The notes below the pieces were generated by a model that saw only the letters and a list, made by a program, of their open reading frames with translations, searched no databases and was not told the origin of the DNA. A program made the translations under genes and the position numbers. A DNA stretch of 64,000 nucleotides from Antilocapra americana. Lineage: Eukaryota > Chordata > Mammalia > Artiodactyla > Antilocapridae. How positions within the stretch are numbered: position 1 is the first letter of the stretch; the number at the start of each line of letters is the position of its first letter. Below are positions 33,111 through 46,612 of the stretch, piece after piece. Location of the stretch: NCBI GenBank assembly GCA_007570785.1, contig ML660777.1, forward strand, positions 4,224,587-4,288,586, written 5' to 3'.

Positions 33111-33686
33111 CCACAGTTGCTGTAATCACATAATTAAGACATTGTCTATGTAACAATAGTATAGTGTCTGCCATGTATGTGATCATTTATAAATATTTGA
33201 AGGAAAAAAAAAAAAACAGTTGTTAGAGGCAAAGAGGGAGGGATCACAAATTTTATCTTTGTAGATTCAAGGCTGCCAAAAATGAAATCATTTTGGTACT
33301 GAGAAGTGAAGTACAATAACAACTTGAAAAACTGTCTTCTAACTCACAAAACAGGTGAACTATACTACACTGTGACACACAAACAAACTATTTAAGCTCA
33401 AATTTCTCATTTCATTCAGACCCATATGTTCCAAGAGAAACTGATTTAACTTTGCCTAGATTCATAAAGTCTCTAATCGGAAAACTCTCTAATTTACAAA
33501 TTCTGACCAGTTCCTGAGAAGCCCAGCCCATATGATCAACCCCAGCCTGCAAGTACATTTCCCTAACTCCATCTTTCTCAAATCACTTTACAGCTACCTT
33601 GGCATGTATCAACAATAATAGCAGATTTAACTTTGAGAGAGGTATATTTCTGATGTTCTTTGGTCAGGAGTGATAGACTGTGTGCA
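33111..33686. other. Unassigned sequence
   Basis: No coding signal or recognised repeat; A-tract at about 33207-33218. Confidence 0.5.
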
Positions 33687-33903
33687 TGAATGCTAAGTAG
33701 ATTCAGTCATATCTGACTCTTTGTGACTCCATGAACTGTAGCCCACCTGGCTCCTCTCTCCATGGGATTCTCCAGGCAAGAATACTGGAGTGGGTTGCCA
33801 TTTCCTCCTCCAGGGGATCTTCCCAACGGATTGAACCCATGTTTCCTATGCCTTCTGCATTTGCAGGCAGGTTCTTTGACACTAGCACCATCTGGGAAGC
33901 CCA
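33687..33903 (-). mobile_element. Bov-tA SINE, antisense
   Basis: Reverse complement of a full Bov-tA, from TTCAGTCATATCTGACTCTTTGTGAC to ..AGCACCATCTGGGAAGCCC. Confidence 0.94.
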
Positions 33904-36900
33904 GTGATAGACCATGTTTTATTAAATATCACACCTATTTTTAAAGTTTGTTTTCACAAAATTTTCTTGAGCAATAGACATATCAATGTATTAAGAATTT
34001 TTTTCTAACACAAATTATGTTATTTAAATTCTCCCTGGAAAAAGAGAAAAGAAATGAACTGAAACATGGAAGCAGTTCAAAGAGACAACGTCAGGAGAGG
34101 GAGCAAACACAAGAAAATAAATACTTTGCAATCACTAAATGAGTCAACAAATATCAACACACAAGTCAGATGAATTTTATCCTTTTGAAAAGTATTGCAC
34201 TCCAATATATTTAGTCTTTTCTACAAGCTTTAAATTCTCATAACTTAAACTTTACACTCAGAATAAATATAAGTACACAATTTAATTTTGTTTCTTATAA
34301 TGCATGATGGGGCATATATTAACTGAGTTTTAATTATCTCATTTGTAGAGATATTATATTACATTTAACTTTGAAGAGTCAACCAAATGGCTCTCTTTTA
34401 CATAATTAAAGACACTATAAAATTATATTTTATATCTGCATACTTCATTATATATAATCATTCTGCATACATTTTATACTGGTGACATTCACTTTACTAT
34501 GTATAACTGTATACACAAAATCATGTTTATTACACTTTCTGAGCAATTCAAACAATTTTTCTCATAAAGTTTTGACTATATACAGTATTTGTCTGATGTG
34601 CTGATTCTAGAAATGAATCATCAAGTAATTTTTTATTCCACTGCAATACCTACAACACAGATGGGTTGATATGAACACATCAAAAGAAAAAAATGGTGAA
34701 ACTGTCAGCATGCAGTCAGTTCTCCATTTTGTTGACCAAATCTGAATTTTTATTCCTGAAGCCTAAGACAGCATATTTAAACGATATAAACAGTAATACA
34801 GTCATCTGTATAGCAAAGAACATGACTATGTTAAGGATAGCACACAGAAGACCACCAGAAGATGGCAGTCTCATTTCTTTAAGGACTAGGACGACGCTGA
34901 GACAAATGGTTGGAATACAAGATGACAGAGAGTGCGGAAGATGAAATTGTTCAGGTCACTGCTGGCTACTGCCTGTCGGCATAATTCTTTCCCCAGGTAA
35001 GGCCAATGAACTCTTCTTGCAGAAAGTGCCAGAAACTAAAAAGCCTAACTTTCAATGCTATGGATTACACCACAAACGATTACATAAGGAGAGAGAGAAA
35101 GAGCTCACAACTCATTGGAAACTTTTTCACCAGGGCCTTTTCCTCATCTTTCCTGGCACACTCCTCTTTCATGCTGCGTCAGCACAGGTGAATGCTGAGA
35201 TAAAACTGAGGGCATTCGTCTGCTGTTTTGCTAGACTCACCAATTGAAAGAGAAAACAGACTTACTGTGGTCAAGAAGAGACTTTCAGGCCAATAATCTA
35301 GTCATATCCACACCCTTCAAAGAAGATATTCCAACCCAAAATACATCTAAATCCAAAATATATATGTATTGATTAACCTCCTTCTCAGCTCTGAGGAGTC
35401 AGGCATTAAGGCAGCAGATTGGGCCACCATGCTGTGTGTCTTCAAAAACCCTCTCATTGATTTTTGTGACTTTCAGATGCACCACCATGAGCTATAGGCT
35501 GAACACAAAGAAATCAAAAATTCTAAATTGAAGCTCTAATAGTTACCCTGCTCTTTTATTTCCTGCCTTTTTGATAAGCTGCTTCTCTCCAACCTATGCA
35601 TATAGAACAGAAACAATCTGGCTTGCCCTTGAAGAATCCCTCCCCTACCAAAAAAGAATACTGACATTATTCACATTTCCCCAATATGGAATTATGTAAT
35701 GCCTTTTTTTTTCAGTTCCAATTTGAAGGCTTGGAGAGTGGTGAAAGCTCGTATTATTAAGCACACCCATTTAATTTCCAAAGTTAATGAGTGGAGCTCA
35801 ACAGATTGAGTGCATTGTATCAGAATAACTTTGATTTCTTTGGAATTGCTCTGAAACTCAGAGAGGGTATGATGACCAAATGGCGCTAAACTTATGATCT
35901 TTTCATATTAGGATCTGAAAAGAGAGAAACAAATATTGTAGCATGCATAGCAATACTGTTGCAATTTGTAGATGACAAAACGCATTTCATCTCAATTAGC
36001 AAGTAGACTTTGTTATGAATTGCGAGCCAGATTGCTAATAATTAACGACTCAGTGTGTCTTCAGTCATTACAATTGGGCAGTGATGAGAGGTTGTAAAAA
36101 GTACTTGAATTCTGTTTGCTCTATTTATTTGGGGAAAGGAAAAAAAATCCTGATCTTCATAATGATGAATTAAGAAATAGTACATATGATTAGTCTGGAT
36201 CTTCTGGAAAAGATATCATTTCACAATGTTTGCCAGTGATGATACCCCAGTACAGAAATGGTCCCCAGAGGACCCCAGGAAAGTTCAAACAAATAACTTT
36301 CCCAAACAAGTAACTCCCTAGCCCTTGTTCCAAATTCCTGTCTCTCTCATATTTTTTAAATAGGCTCACTTTTTTAAAAGTTAGCAATTGAGAGCTTAAT
36401 ACATGTATGCTTTCCCATACTTCTTATACTCTCATGTAACTCGCCTACATGGCCAGTTTCAATATTTGTTTTTATTTGAGCAAACTAACTGCTTTACCAT
36501 CATGTATTGAGATTACCTTAGTCACCCATTTCTTTATCTTGGTGCAATTTAGGTTGGTGGGCAAATTATCACTAGCATCAATTTTTAAAACCCAAATCAG
36601 TTTAAGACACCCATTTCCTATATATTTCATGCTAAAACCAGTTGGTAATGATCTTCAGTATTTACTGATGACTTTTCCCCCTAAGATTTTTAAATGATGA
36701 GCTTTTTCCCTTGCAGCAATTTGCTATTTCAAATTCCATGTCATGCTGTGGCTTCCTCATATCTTCTGAATGGGCTCTTATTCACCATTATCACTGTAAC
36801 AAAGAAAATGGACCCTCTTCCACATGTGGCCAACTATGCCAGGTGCTATACACAAAAAGTCAAAAGAAGCACCCTTCGGCCTGTCAGGGCTTTGTTTTAG

Positions 36901-37390
36901 AGATGAATTAGATCTCAAGTGGGATTATGATATGATCATTCCTGGCTGAAAAATCCAGACTGAATTTTCTGGCACAGATACTACTGTTTTATGCTGATCC
37001 AGAGTTCGTTCTCCAACAACAACAGAAATGAGGAGATCAGCAAAACAGACTGCATTTCCCATTTAATCCCAAACACAAAAAATTTGCCCATGTGTGACTC
37101 AAATTGACAAGTATGGCAAGACTGGGTTTTATATACTCTTACTGGTATTTAACACAGTTGAGTGAAGAAATGATTCAGATTATAACATTTAAAATGTATG
37201 ATAATCACAGTTCAATTCCTATGGAGTTTCACTTAAAAGGTCAAAAGTCTACCCCTATGTTCTAGTTTGTATTTCTCCAACTTCCTAGAATTGTAGAAAG
37301 GAAAGTATAATTTTTTTTTTTTTCATTTTTCTCCCTGGCCTTGTGTGGTGCAATTTAGTTGACTTGCAGTGGTCATTCATTCACAACATA
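33904..37390. other. Repeat-poor island without recognised gene
   Basis: About 3.5 kb with no repeat or gene I can identify, the longest such stretch here. Overlapping short frames at 35006-35247 and 36449-36911 are not convincing exons: no domain, and I did not see a convincing acceptor and donor pair around them. See findings for a candidate conserved block at 35690-36130. Confidence 0.5.
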
Positions 37391-37615
37391 CTGCTTCTGC
37401 TGCTGCTTAGTCACTCAGTCATGCCCAACTCTTTGTGACCTTGTGTACTGCAGCCCATCAGGCTCCTCTGTTCATGGAATTTTCCAGACAAGAATACTGG
37501 AGAGGGGTTGCCATTTCCTACTCCAGGGAATCTTCCCAAACCAGGGATCAAAACTGTGACACCCACATCTCCTGTTTTGTAGGCAGTTCTTTACCAATGA
37601 ACCACTAGGGAAGCC
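37391..37615 (-). mobile_element. Bov-tA SINE, antisense
   Basis: Starts with a CTGCTTCTGCTGCTGCTTAG tail (CAG-type tail on the element strand), then CACTCAGTCATGCCCAACTC to ..CCAATGAACCACTAGGGAAGCC. Confidence 0.94.
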
Positions 37616-37751
37616 AGATGAATATTTATTGAGCACCTATTTCATGCCAGGGACTATGCTACATGCTGGGGATAGAATAACACTCAGAGCAGACACAGTC
37701 CCTACTCCTGAGGAGCTTTCAGACACTTTAATAGACAAATTCTGGAAATAA
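37616..37751 (-). mobile_element. L2 3' end, antisense
   Basis: ATTTATTGAGCACCTATTTCATGCCAGGGACTATGCTACATGCTGGGGATAG.. and ..CAGTCCCTACTCCTGAGGAGCTTTCAG are the reverse complement of the L2 3' end. Confidence 0.75.
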
Positions 37752-38249
37752 ACTCTAGTGGTTCCTTACTTTTCTGATCATTTCTTTATCTAGTAAGATA
37801 TGACTACACAATAAATTAATTATTACATATCTAATATTTTCTCAACTCTCAGTAGAGTATTTTGGTGGAAATATTAGTGATATCAGACACTTTCAGATAT
37901 CATTAAATCAGTAGCAAAAGTGTTACAAACTGCAATGATTTCCTGAAGGTAGAATTCTTAATCTTACTTATTGAGCTTGGCTATTTTTTATTTTCTCTTA
38001 ACTGAACAAATAAAAATGAGAAAATTTTAATTGTCTTATAGGAAAATTGAGAAAATATCTTTGGCTTGGAAACTTTTTAACCTGGAGATGTCTTTTAAGA
38101 AATATCTTGTGCGTTATAGTTAGGTAGTGAATGGCTTTATGAATGAATGCAATCTAGGAAAACAAAATCTTTGCTAGTTTCTTTCACTTGTCTGTTTCTG
38201 ACACATAAAACTGAGTGCCTACTATGTGTTGGCAATAAAGAAGTGAATT
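37752..38249. other. Unassigned AT-rich sequence
   Basis: No coding signal. ATGAATGAATG at 38139-38149 recurs at 40970-40980 just after the BovB tail, but about 100 non-BovB bases separate it from the BovB start, so I do not call it a target-site duplication. Confidence 0.45.
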
Positions 38250-40969
38250 TATTTATATCAGCGAACTAAAATGGACTGGAAAGGCTGAATTTAACTCAGA
38301 TGACCATTTTATCATGGTCATCCCTTAGAAGAAATGGAGTAGCCATCATACTCAACAAAAGACTGAAATGCAGTACTTAGATGCAATCTCAAAAACGACA
38401 GAATGATCTCTGTTTGTTTCTAAGACAAACCCTTCAATATCACGGTTATCCAAATCTATGCCCCGACTAGTAACGCTGAAGAAGCTGAAGTTGAACGGTT
38501 CTATAAAGACCTACTAGACCTTCTAGAACTAACATCCAAAAAAGATGTCCTTTTCATTATAGGAGACTGGAATGGAAAAGTAGGAAGTCAAGAAACACCT
38601 GGAGTAACAGGCAAATTTGGCCTTGGAGTACAGAGCAGGGCAAAGGCTAGTAGAGTTTTGCCAAGAGAATGCACTGGTCATAGCAAGCACCCTCTTTCAA
38701 CAACATAAGAGAAGACTCTACGTGGACGTCACCAGATGGTCAACACTGAAATCAGATTGATTATATTCTTTGCAGCCAAAGATGGAGAAGCTCTATACAG
38801 TCAGCAAAAACAAGACCGGGAGCTGACTGTGGCTCAGATTATGAACTCATTGCCAAATTCAGACATAAATTGAAGAAAGCGGGGAAAACCACTAGACCAT
38901 TGAGGTATGACCTCAATCAAATCCCTTATTATACAATGGAAGTGAAAAATAGATTTAAGGGACTAGATCTGATAGACAGAGTGGCTGATGAACTATGGAT
39001 GGAGGTTTACGACACTGTAGAGGAGACAGGGATCACCATCACCAAGAAAAAGAAATGCAAAAAAGCAAAATAGCTGTCTGAGGAGGCTTTACAAATAGCT
39101 GAGAAAAGAAGAGAAGTGAAAAGCAAAGGAGAAAAGGAAAGATATTCCCATCTGAATGCAGAATTTCAAAGAATAGCAAGGAGAGATAAGAAAGCCTTCC
39201 TCAGTGATCAATGCAAAGAAATAGAGGAAAACAACAGAATGGGAAAGACAAGAGATCTCTTCAAGAAAATTAGAGATACCAAGGGAACATTTCAGGCAAA
39301 GATAAGCTCAATAAAGGACAGGAATGGTATGGATGTAACAGAAGCTGAAGATATGAAGAAAAGGTGGCAAAAATACACAGAAGAACTATACAAAAAACAT
39401 TTTCATGACCCAGATAATCATGATGGTGTGATCACTCACCTAGAGCCAGACATCTTGGAATGTGAAGTCAAATGGGCCTTAGGAAGCATCACTATGAACA
39501 AAGCTAGTGGAAGTGATGGAATTCCAGTTGAGCTATTTCAAATCCTAAAGGATGATGCTGTGAAAGTGCTACACTCAATATGCCAGCAAATTTGGAAAAC
39601 TCAGCAGTGGCCACAGGACTGGAAAAGGTCAGTTTTCATTCCAATCCCAAAGAAAGGCAATGCCAAAGAATGCTCAAACTACCACACAATTGCCCTCATC
39701 TCACACGCTAGTAAAGTAATGCTCAAAATTCTCTAAGCCAGACTTCAACAATACATGAACGTGAACTTCCAGATGTTCAAGGTGGTTTTAGAAAAGGCAG
39801 AGGAACCAGAGATCAAATTGCCAACATTCGTTAGATCATCAAAAAAGCAAGAGAGTTCCAGGAAAACATCTATTTATGCATTATTGACTATGCCAAAGCC
39901 TTTCACTATGTGAATCACAATAAACTGTGGAAAATTCTGAAATAGATAGGAATACCAGACCACCTGACCTACATCTTGAGAAACCTGTATGCAGGTCAGG
40001 AAACAACAGTTAGAACTGGACATGGAACAACAGACTGGTTCCAAATAGGAAAAGGAGTACATCAAGGCTGTATATTGTCACTGTGTTTATTTAACTTTTA
40101 TGCAAAATACATAATGAGAAACGCTGGGCTGGATGAAGCACAAGCTGGAATCAAGATTGCTGGGAGAAATATCAATAACCTCAGATATGCAGATGACACC
40201 ACCCTTATGGCAGAAAGCAAAGAATAGCTAAAGAGCCTCTTGATGAAAGTAAAAGAGGAGAGTGAAAAAGTTGGCTTAAAGCTCAACATTCAGAAAACTA
40301 AGATCATGGAATCTGGTCCCATCACTTCATGTCAAATAGATGGGGAAACAGTGGAAACAGTGGCACACTTCATTTTGGGGGGCTACAAAATCACTGCAGA
40401 TGGTGATTGCAGCCATGAAATTAAAAGACGCTTACTTCTTGGAAGGAAAGTTATGACCAACCTTGACAGCATATTAAAAAGCAGAGACATTACTTTGTCA
40501 ACAAGATCCATCTAGTCAAGGCTATGGTTTTTCCAGTGGTCATGTATGGATGTGAGAGTTGGACTATAAAGAAAGCTGAGCGCTGAAGAATTGATGCTTT
40601 TGAACTGTGGTGTTGGAGAAGACTCTTGAGAGTCCCTTGGACTGCAAGGAGATCCAACCAGTCCATCCTAAAGGAGATCAGTCCTGAATATTCATTGGAA
40701 GGACTGATTTGAAGCTGAAACTCCAATACTTTGGGCACCTGATATGAAGAGCTGACTCATTTGAAAAGACGCTGATGTTGGGAAAGATTGAGGGCAGGAG
40801 GGAAAGGGGTTGACAGAGGAGGAGCTGGTTAAATGGCATCACCAACTCAATGGACTTGAGTTTGAGTAAACTCCAGCAGTTGGTGATGGACAGGGAGGCC
40901 TGGTGTGCTGCACTTCATGGGGTTAGAAAGAGTTGGACATGGCTGAGCTACTGAACTGAACTGAACTGC
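38250..40969 (+). mobile_element. BovB LINE, most complete copy (endonuclease + RT)
   Basis: About 2.7 kb, 5'-truncated within the endonuclease domain. The endonuclease Gly-Asp-Trp-Asn-Gly-Lys-Val motif (normally Gly-Asp-Phe-Asn) is at 38562-38582, and the Ser-Pro-Asp-Gly..Gln-Ile-Asp-Tyr-Ile-type end of the domain is near 38730-38770. The RT N-terminal region is open for 206 codons (39116-39736). The Tyr-Ala-Asp-Asp active site is at 40186-40197 within an 83-codon frame. Stops at about 39070, 39734, 39832, 39941 and 40226 and frame changes make it inactive. It ends in the GAACTGAACTGAACTG tail. Confidence 0.96.
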
Positions 40970-41099
40970 ATGAATGAATGTGGCCTCAATGACAGAGCAA
41001 GACTAATTCTTACTATTTAACTGGAAAAGAAAAAAAATCATATGAAAATCCTAAGTAAAGTAAAATTTTGTGATAATTTAGTCTAGTAACTTTTATTGT

Positions 41100-41760
41100 A
41101 AATACTGGCTTATTTGGATTTATCTCAACCAGTTAATTTGAGGTCTCTATTCCATTTTTAGATTTCATGCATTTACCCCCTTTTAGTTTTTGTGAAATCT
41201 GTTAGTGTACAAGTGGCTTTGTTGTAAGTAATCTGTCTTTCTTTTTGGCTGCTTTTAAGGTCTTTGGTGTTCTACAGTTTCATTACAATGTGTTTACATG
41301 GTGATTTCTTTTATTAAGTATCCTGCTTAGGACTATCTTTGTTTTGTAGAATCATATCTCTCTTCAATTCTGGAAAGTTCTCACTCATTATCTCATTGAA
41401 TATTGCTTCACCCTTTTTCAAGTTTCTCTCTCTGGATGCATGCTAAATGTATGTGAGATCTCCTTATTCTCTTCTCCATCTTTTAATCTCCCTCACAGTT
41501 TATCTCTTTTCGAATTTCGCTGTTTCCTGATGGATTTTACTATGACTAGCTTTTAGTTCAAGAATTCTTTCTTCACTGTGTCTGATCTACTCTTCAACTT
41601 ATTAAATGACTCATTAAAACAGCTGTATTTTTCATTTTTGAAACTGTATTTCAGTTCTTTCCTAAACCTGTCTGCTTCATTCTAATAGTTTATTAATCAT
41701 GTTTTTATTTCATTTCTTTTTTTATAATGATTTGTACTATATCTTTAAAGAAAATAATAT
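41100..41760 (-). mobile_element. L1M/HAL1-like fragment, antisense
   Basis: TTCTGGAAAGTTCTCACTCATTATCTCATTGAATATTGCTTC.., ..TCTCTTCTCCATCTTTTAATCTCCCTC.. and ..TTTCTTCACTGTGTCTGATCTACTCTTCAACTTATT.. resemble the reverse complement of old L1M or HAL1 ORF1-region sequence. Diverged; family uncertain. Confidence 0.55.
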
Positions 41761-42066
41761 GAAACTTGATTTCTCATTATTTTAAGTTCTTAGAGGACCT
41801 AAATTTGCTTTGTAATACTTCCAATGACACTTGCTCTTGGCCCAGTGCAGAAATCATGCCCCTACAGAAACCATTCACTTTTGCATTAGTGTAGTGTGTC
41901 CTGGGGACAATGCTAACATGCATTATCATCTCAAGCACTCAAGAGGCAAACATCTTTTCAAAACAGTGAATGAAATGAGGCCAGATCTAGGGTTACAAAT
42001 TCTCAGGGGTGAATTTTTTCTTCTTCTATCTACCATGGAAATAGATACTTTTTCTGTCTCTATTGG
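41761..42066. other. Unassigned sequence
   Basis: No coding signal or recognised repeat before the microsatellite. Confidence 0.5.

Positions 42067-42103
<37 letters not shown>
42067..42103. repeat. Compound (CA)n(TA)n microsatellite
   Basis: About 8 CA units followed by about 10 TA units. Confidence 0.95.
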
Positions 42104-43842
42104 TATTTTTTTCCTTAGCCCATTCTTTCACCAACTGTTAGGATTCTGGTTTTATATGGAGTTAAAGTTAATTAATGTACCATCTTACAGAGCACAAGTC
42201 TGTCTCCCACTCCAAGGGGAAGTTAAAGCCTGGTCACTAAATCCAGCAAGTGACCCTAAGACAGTTCAGCTCCTTGATTTTCACCTTCCTCTCATGGGAG
42301 TTTTCCCTTTCTGTCTTTAAAACTCAACCATGCAATCAAAATGTTTTGTTAAATTTTGCCTACCAACATTTGGTGGGGGGTAGTAAGATATCTGGTGGGT
42401 CACACTACTGAAAAGAAGTTTTAAAAAGTATTTTTAGCTCTCCTTTGTTATTTTACTTTTGGTCCTGACAAACATTAATCAAAAGCTACCATTTTCATCT
42501 GAGTTGAAGGTAAAGAAAAGATGACAGGCAAACATTTCTCCAGTGCTGGGACATCTGTACTCCTGCCAGAAAAGATGTGAACTTCCAGGCTCCCTTCCTA
42601 ATGGTGCCGATGCCTGTGTTGCAGGGTATGAAAGAAGTGAAGACTGCACACGGATAAATTAACACTGCAGATCAGTCCTTGTGAATGTTACTGAATCTTT
42701 ATTTCTTCTCTTGTTAACATTTCTGTCTTCCTTTCTGGTATCCCCTTGACTTGCAATTCTCTTTGAGTCAAGGACTTTTTCTTGAGAAAAAGTCATCATC
42801 CGATCTGAGTAACTTAGAAACACTCATTACAGGACCATACCCACAGACTAGGAGCACAGGCTCCCAAGTCATTGAGAGAGAGACAATTCATTCCTGTTTT
42901 CAAGCACCTGTTTTTCCTTCAACCAGTTTCCAGGTAAAGAGAGTGCTTTGTTGTTTAAAAGGAAGTTATGTGCTGTAAAGATAAGAATAGCAATGAAAAA
43001 GGAGAAAAAACAGTCCTTGAAAACATCTTCCAGAATGGAAGGCTCCCAGCATGTGGAAGTCATCCGGTGCTCTTGACAAGTTAAATCAGTGGCCTAATTA
43101 TTTTTGCACAGGAAAGGTGACTCAGAAAGAATATGAAGAATGTCTTACAGAAATCTGCATATTTATCTCATTCTTAAACCTACTCTTTTCAACTCCTACT
43201 CTCACATTTATGGACAAAGGAAAAGGTGAAAAAAAATTTTAAAGGCCACATGATGTGCAGGCTGATTAAAAGTGAAAGCCAGATCTGCTGACAATTGACA
43301 AAAGATCAGGCAGTCATTTATTTAATTGGACTCCAAGTGACAGGAAGGTGAGATGATTATCGAAGAGATTAGTCCTTTGTTCCAGCCTCACTGTTTAAGT
43401 CATTTCAAATGAAAGGAACTTTTTCAATTTCTCTAGGACACCAGCCTGAAGAGATATTTCAATATTCATCCAGGTAATCAGGATCAAGAATATCATTTGC
43501 CTCCCTCACAGAAAGAAGAGATGATGGGCCACTGAAATGGAAGGGCTGAGAATGTTGGATGTATTACCTCAGCTGCATGTCAGTGAGATACAAGGAAGTG
43601 AATACTCAGTCTGTGCAATTTGGTTCTTTGTTCAGTGGCCTAAAAATATGGTTCAAAACAGAAACCCGCAGCTTCCTCCCTATCTTCACTGACCTACAGA
43701 AGAGTTTAATTTCTACTGTACAACTGCTAGAATTCTGGCCCAGGAGCATCAGGCTTTTGGTACAGAAAAACTGGATACTGGAAGCAAGCAAACAAATGCA
43801 TTTTTCATCTTCTTAGCACTAGATTGATGAGAGCGGAAAGAA
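42104..43842. other. Repeat-poor, no recognised gene
   Basis: No recognisable repeat or exon. The stretch 43050-43420 is discussed as a candidate conserved element. Confidence 0.5.
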
Positions 43843-43990
43843 TTAAAACTTGCTGAGTACCCAATAAGTGCCAAGTAATGTGCAAGGCACATTACATATT
43901 TTATTACATTCTCACAATAACCTTATCATAAGAAAATAGCACAATACTTCATAGGGCTAAAAATACTTTGAAAACACTTTCATGTCTCCA
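43843..43990 (-). mobile_element. MIR SINE fragment, antisense
   Basis: TGAGTACCCAATAAGTGCCAAGTAATGTGCAAGGCACATTACATATTTTATTACATTCTCACAATAACC is the reverse-complement 3' half of MIR. Confidence 0.7.
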
Positions 43991-45547
43991 ACACTTGGAG
44001 CTTCGATTTAAAGACAAAAAAATAAGAATTGACTCTAAGTTAGAGAGATGTGATGGTCCTTGTTGTAAAGCTCAAGTGCTGATCACTCTGATCAAACAGT
44101 TGCTGCCCTCAAGAGAATGTTAAACATTCGCAAGGCAAACTGGATCCCTAGGAATTCTTAGCAGCTAAAGGGGCACCTTTAAGGAAAAGGGGAGTAATGA
44201 CCCATACTATAATCTTTTCATGAGAGACGACATGGTAGTATCCCACCATGCTTGATGAATTCATGTCCACAGTATAGGGCTGGAATACATCTGGATATGC
44301 TAGCTCAGAATGGAAGCAAAAAAATATCTGGAAAAGAATTGCTATCGTCAAATTAAATTTTAGTTATTAGTAATACACAAATACAGGCCACCCTAGAAAG
44401 GTGGACGAGGATGCCGTCATCAGGCCTTGGGACATAAAAGTGGCACTGTACAGGCTGAGTGGAAGAGTCTGGAGCTTGGAAGCCTCCTGTCCACTCATCA
44501 TCTCTCCTTCAGATGAACACAGCTCTAGGAAGTTGTGGGTTCCACAAGCTTAACCCAGGAGACCTATGTCACCAGGAGAGGGGGAGTTACCAGATGGTGG
44601 CCACACTGAGGTGAAGGTAGGGAGAACCTCTTTTTCCTCTTCTTTATAAGCTGACTATTAGACCACCTGCAGAAAGAGAGGATCAGATGACCCTTGCCAG
44701 AGGCATGAATCTCTATCACTGCATAGGGTTTTATGTTTATACCCAAAAAGCAAGATCACCCATTGAGCAGAGACATGAACTCTGAGCACAAATTGTCCAG
44801 ATGATGGGAGAGCATTTTCTCCTCTTGATCTTAAAATATCTCTTCCTATGTAGTGTATTAATACAGGATTCCTGGAGGGCAGGGATAAGATCAGCAAGCT
44901 ACATTCAGCAGAAAAATAGCAAGTGTGGTATAAGGATTTTGAAGAGATAAAATCTTCAACGGGCTGAATCGTAAAGAACATAGGCAACAGCCTTAGGGGG
45001 ACAGCACGGGCTACAGCTCAGCAAGGATCAGGGCAGGAAGTTGACTGATCATTTCTCTCTTTCTTCTCAGGGTGCAGGTCTTTGCTATAACTAGGAAGTA
45101 GCTTTACATAGAAGTCTGCCAATCTTCAAAAGATGCAGGCACAATATATCTGGTCAATTAATTGACCAGTGCCTTCCTGAGGCCATCTTTGAATCAGATC
45201 CAGCCATGGTCACCACTAAACTAGATTGAAAGTCCTGAGATCTATCACTTACTAGGTCCCACCTCCTAACAGAGTAAGCAAGCATTTCTCAAACCATACT
45301 CCATGGAGATAAAGATACAGTTATAGATTCATAGATACAGATATACTGAGAAACCCAAAGGAATCAGATTAAGTTTATTTAAGTCAATGATTGCCAAACT
45401 TATCCAACTACACAACTCTTTAAAAAATGACAAATAAAGTCTCTTGGGACTTCACTGATCATATTTAATAAAGTGGTCAAGTGGGTAAGTGTATCGTTAT
45501 ATTCTCTGGGATAACTGGAAATTCAGCATTATCTCATTGCCTTTGAG
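43991..45547. other. Unassigned sequence
   Basis: No recognised repeat. A 109-codon minus-strand frame (44987-44658) shows no domain. 44440-44620 is G-rich but not identifiable. Confidence 0.45.
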
Positions 45548-45860
45548 TTTTGTTCATTCATTTATTCATCAAAAATTTATTCAGAACAAACTAAATGTCC
45601 ACATTATAACAATTGCTACATAATACATAGGTAAACAAAACAGATATAGTTCCTGTCATTTGTGAATAAAGAGCAGGCAATAAAAAACATCAAATGATTA
45701 CTAGTAGTATCAAATGCTATGATGAAAATAATCAGGATGCCTAAAGAAATATGGTCAGAGAAGGACTGAAATGGGGCCAATCCTTAAAGAATGAGACAGA
45801 GCCAACCATGAGAAAGCTGGGAACAGAGGCATATGGCAAGACAACTAAAGCCAGATGAGC
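45548..45860 (-). mobile_element. L2 3' end, antisense
   Basis: GTTCATTCATTTATTCATCAAAAATTTATTCAGAAC..GATATAGTTCCTGTCATTTGTG.., ..CAAATGCTATGATGAAAATAATCAGG.. and ..GAACAGAGGCATATGGCA parallel the reverse complement of L2. Confidence 0.65.
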
Positions 45861-46612
45861 TTCAGTGAGATGCTACTTTATTTTCCATACTGAAATCATA
45901 AAATTATATTTCTGTCTATTTTAGGAACTTCCATCAATGAAAGAAACTTTGAAATTCAAGAGATTGTCTTCTTGTTATTCTGAAAGCAAAAGTTGGGATA
46001 TTACATTTACGTTCCTTACATTATCCTGTATTTCTATTTAAATTAATTATCAAGCTTATTTCTTCTTTCATATCCACCTACCTTGATGAAGTCTATGTTA
46101 ATGGAGAGTAAAGATCACACCTATCTTATAATTTGCTATATCATACATATTCAAATATCATTTGTTATAGGTTAATATAATTTATTTTTATGAATAAGTA
46201 TATTGAGTCTCAGGATTCTGGGCAAAACGCTATAGTATCTACTACAAATACCATCTTCTTGGTTGATATAACCTTCATATCCAGGTAATTGCATTTGTTT
46301 CACTTTGTTTTTATATATGAATTATTTATGTGTAATTGATTTGGGACACAATTTTTAAGTTATTCAATATCTAAAAACATTCTTTAAAACATGTAATAAA
46401 TCTCATGGGTATATTTTTTTAATTAGAAAAATATTTACAGTGATTAATGTACATCAACCATCTTTTGCAAAGGATTATCATAGCATATATATTATGAGAT
46501 GTATTTTCTATAAGCAAAAATAAATTTTCAAAGAATGAACAATGAATAAACATCATTTACATTTCAGAGTGAAAGGATGGCTGACATAAAAATAACATTT
46601 ATTTTAAAAAGC
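45861..46612. other. Unassigned AT-rich sequence
   Basis: Very AT-rich; no coding signal or recognised repeat. Confidence 0.5.

Noticed and set aside
39116..39736. 206-codon open frame that could be taken for a host gene
   Set aside because: It is the RT N-terminal part of the BovB copy at 38250-40969, with the same text recurring at 62400-63000.
38139..40980. ATGAATGAATG on both sides of the long BovB as a target-site duplication
   Set aside because: The left copy is about 100 bases from the recognisable BovB start and the word is simple enough to recur by chance.
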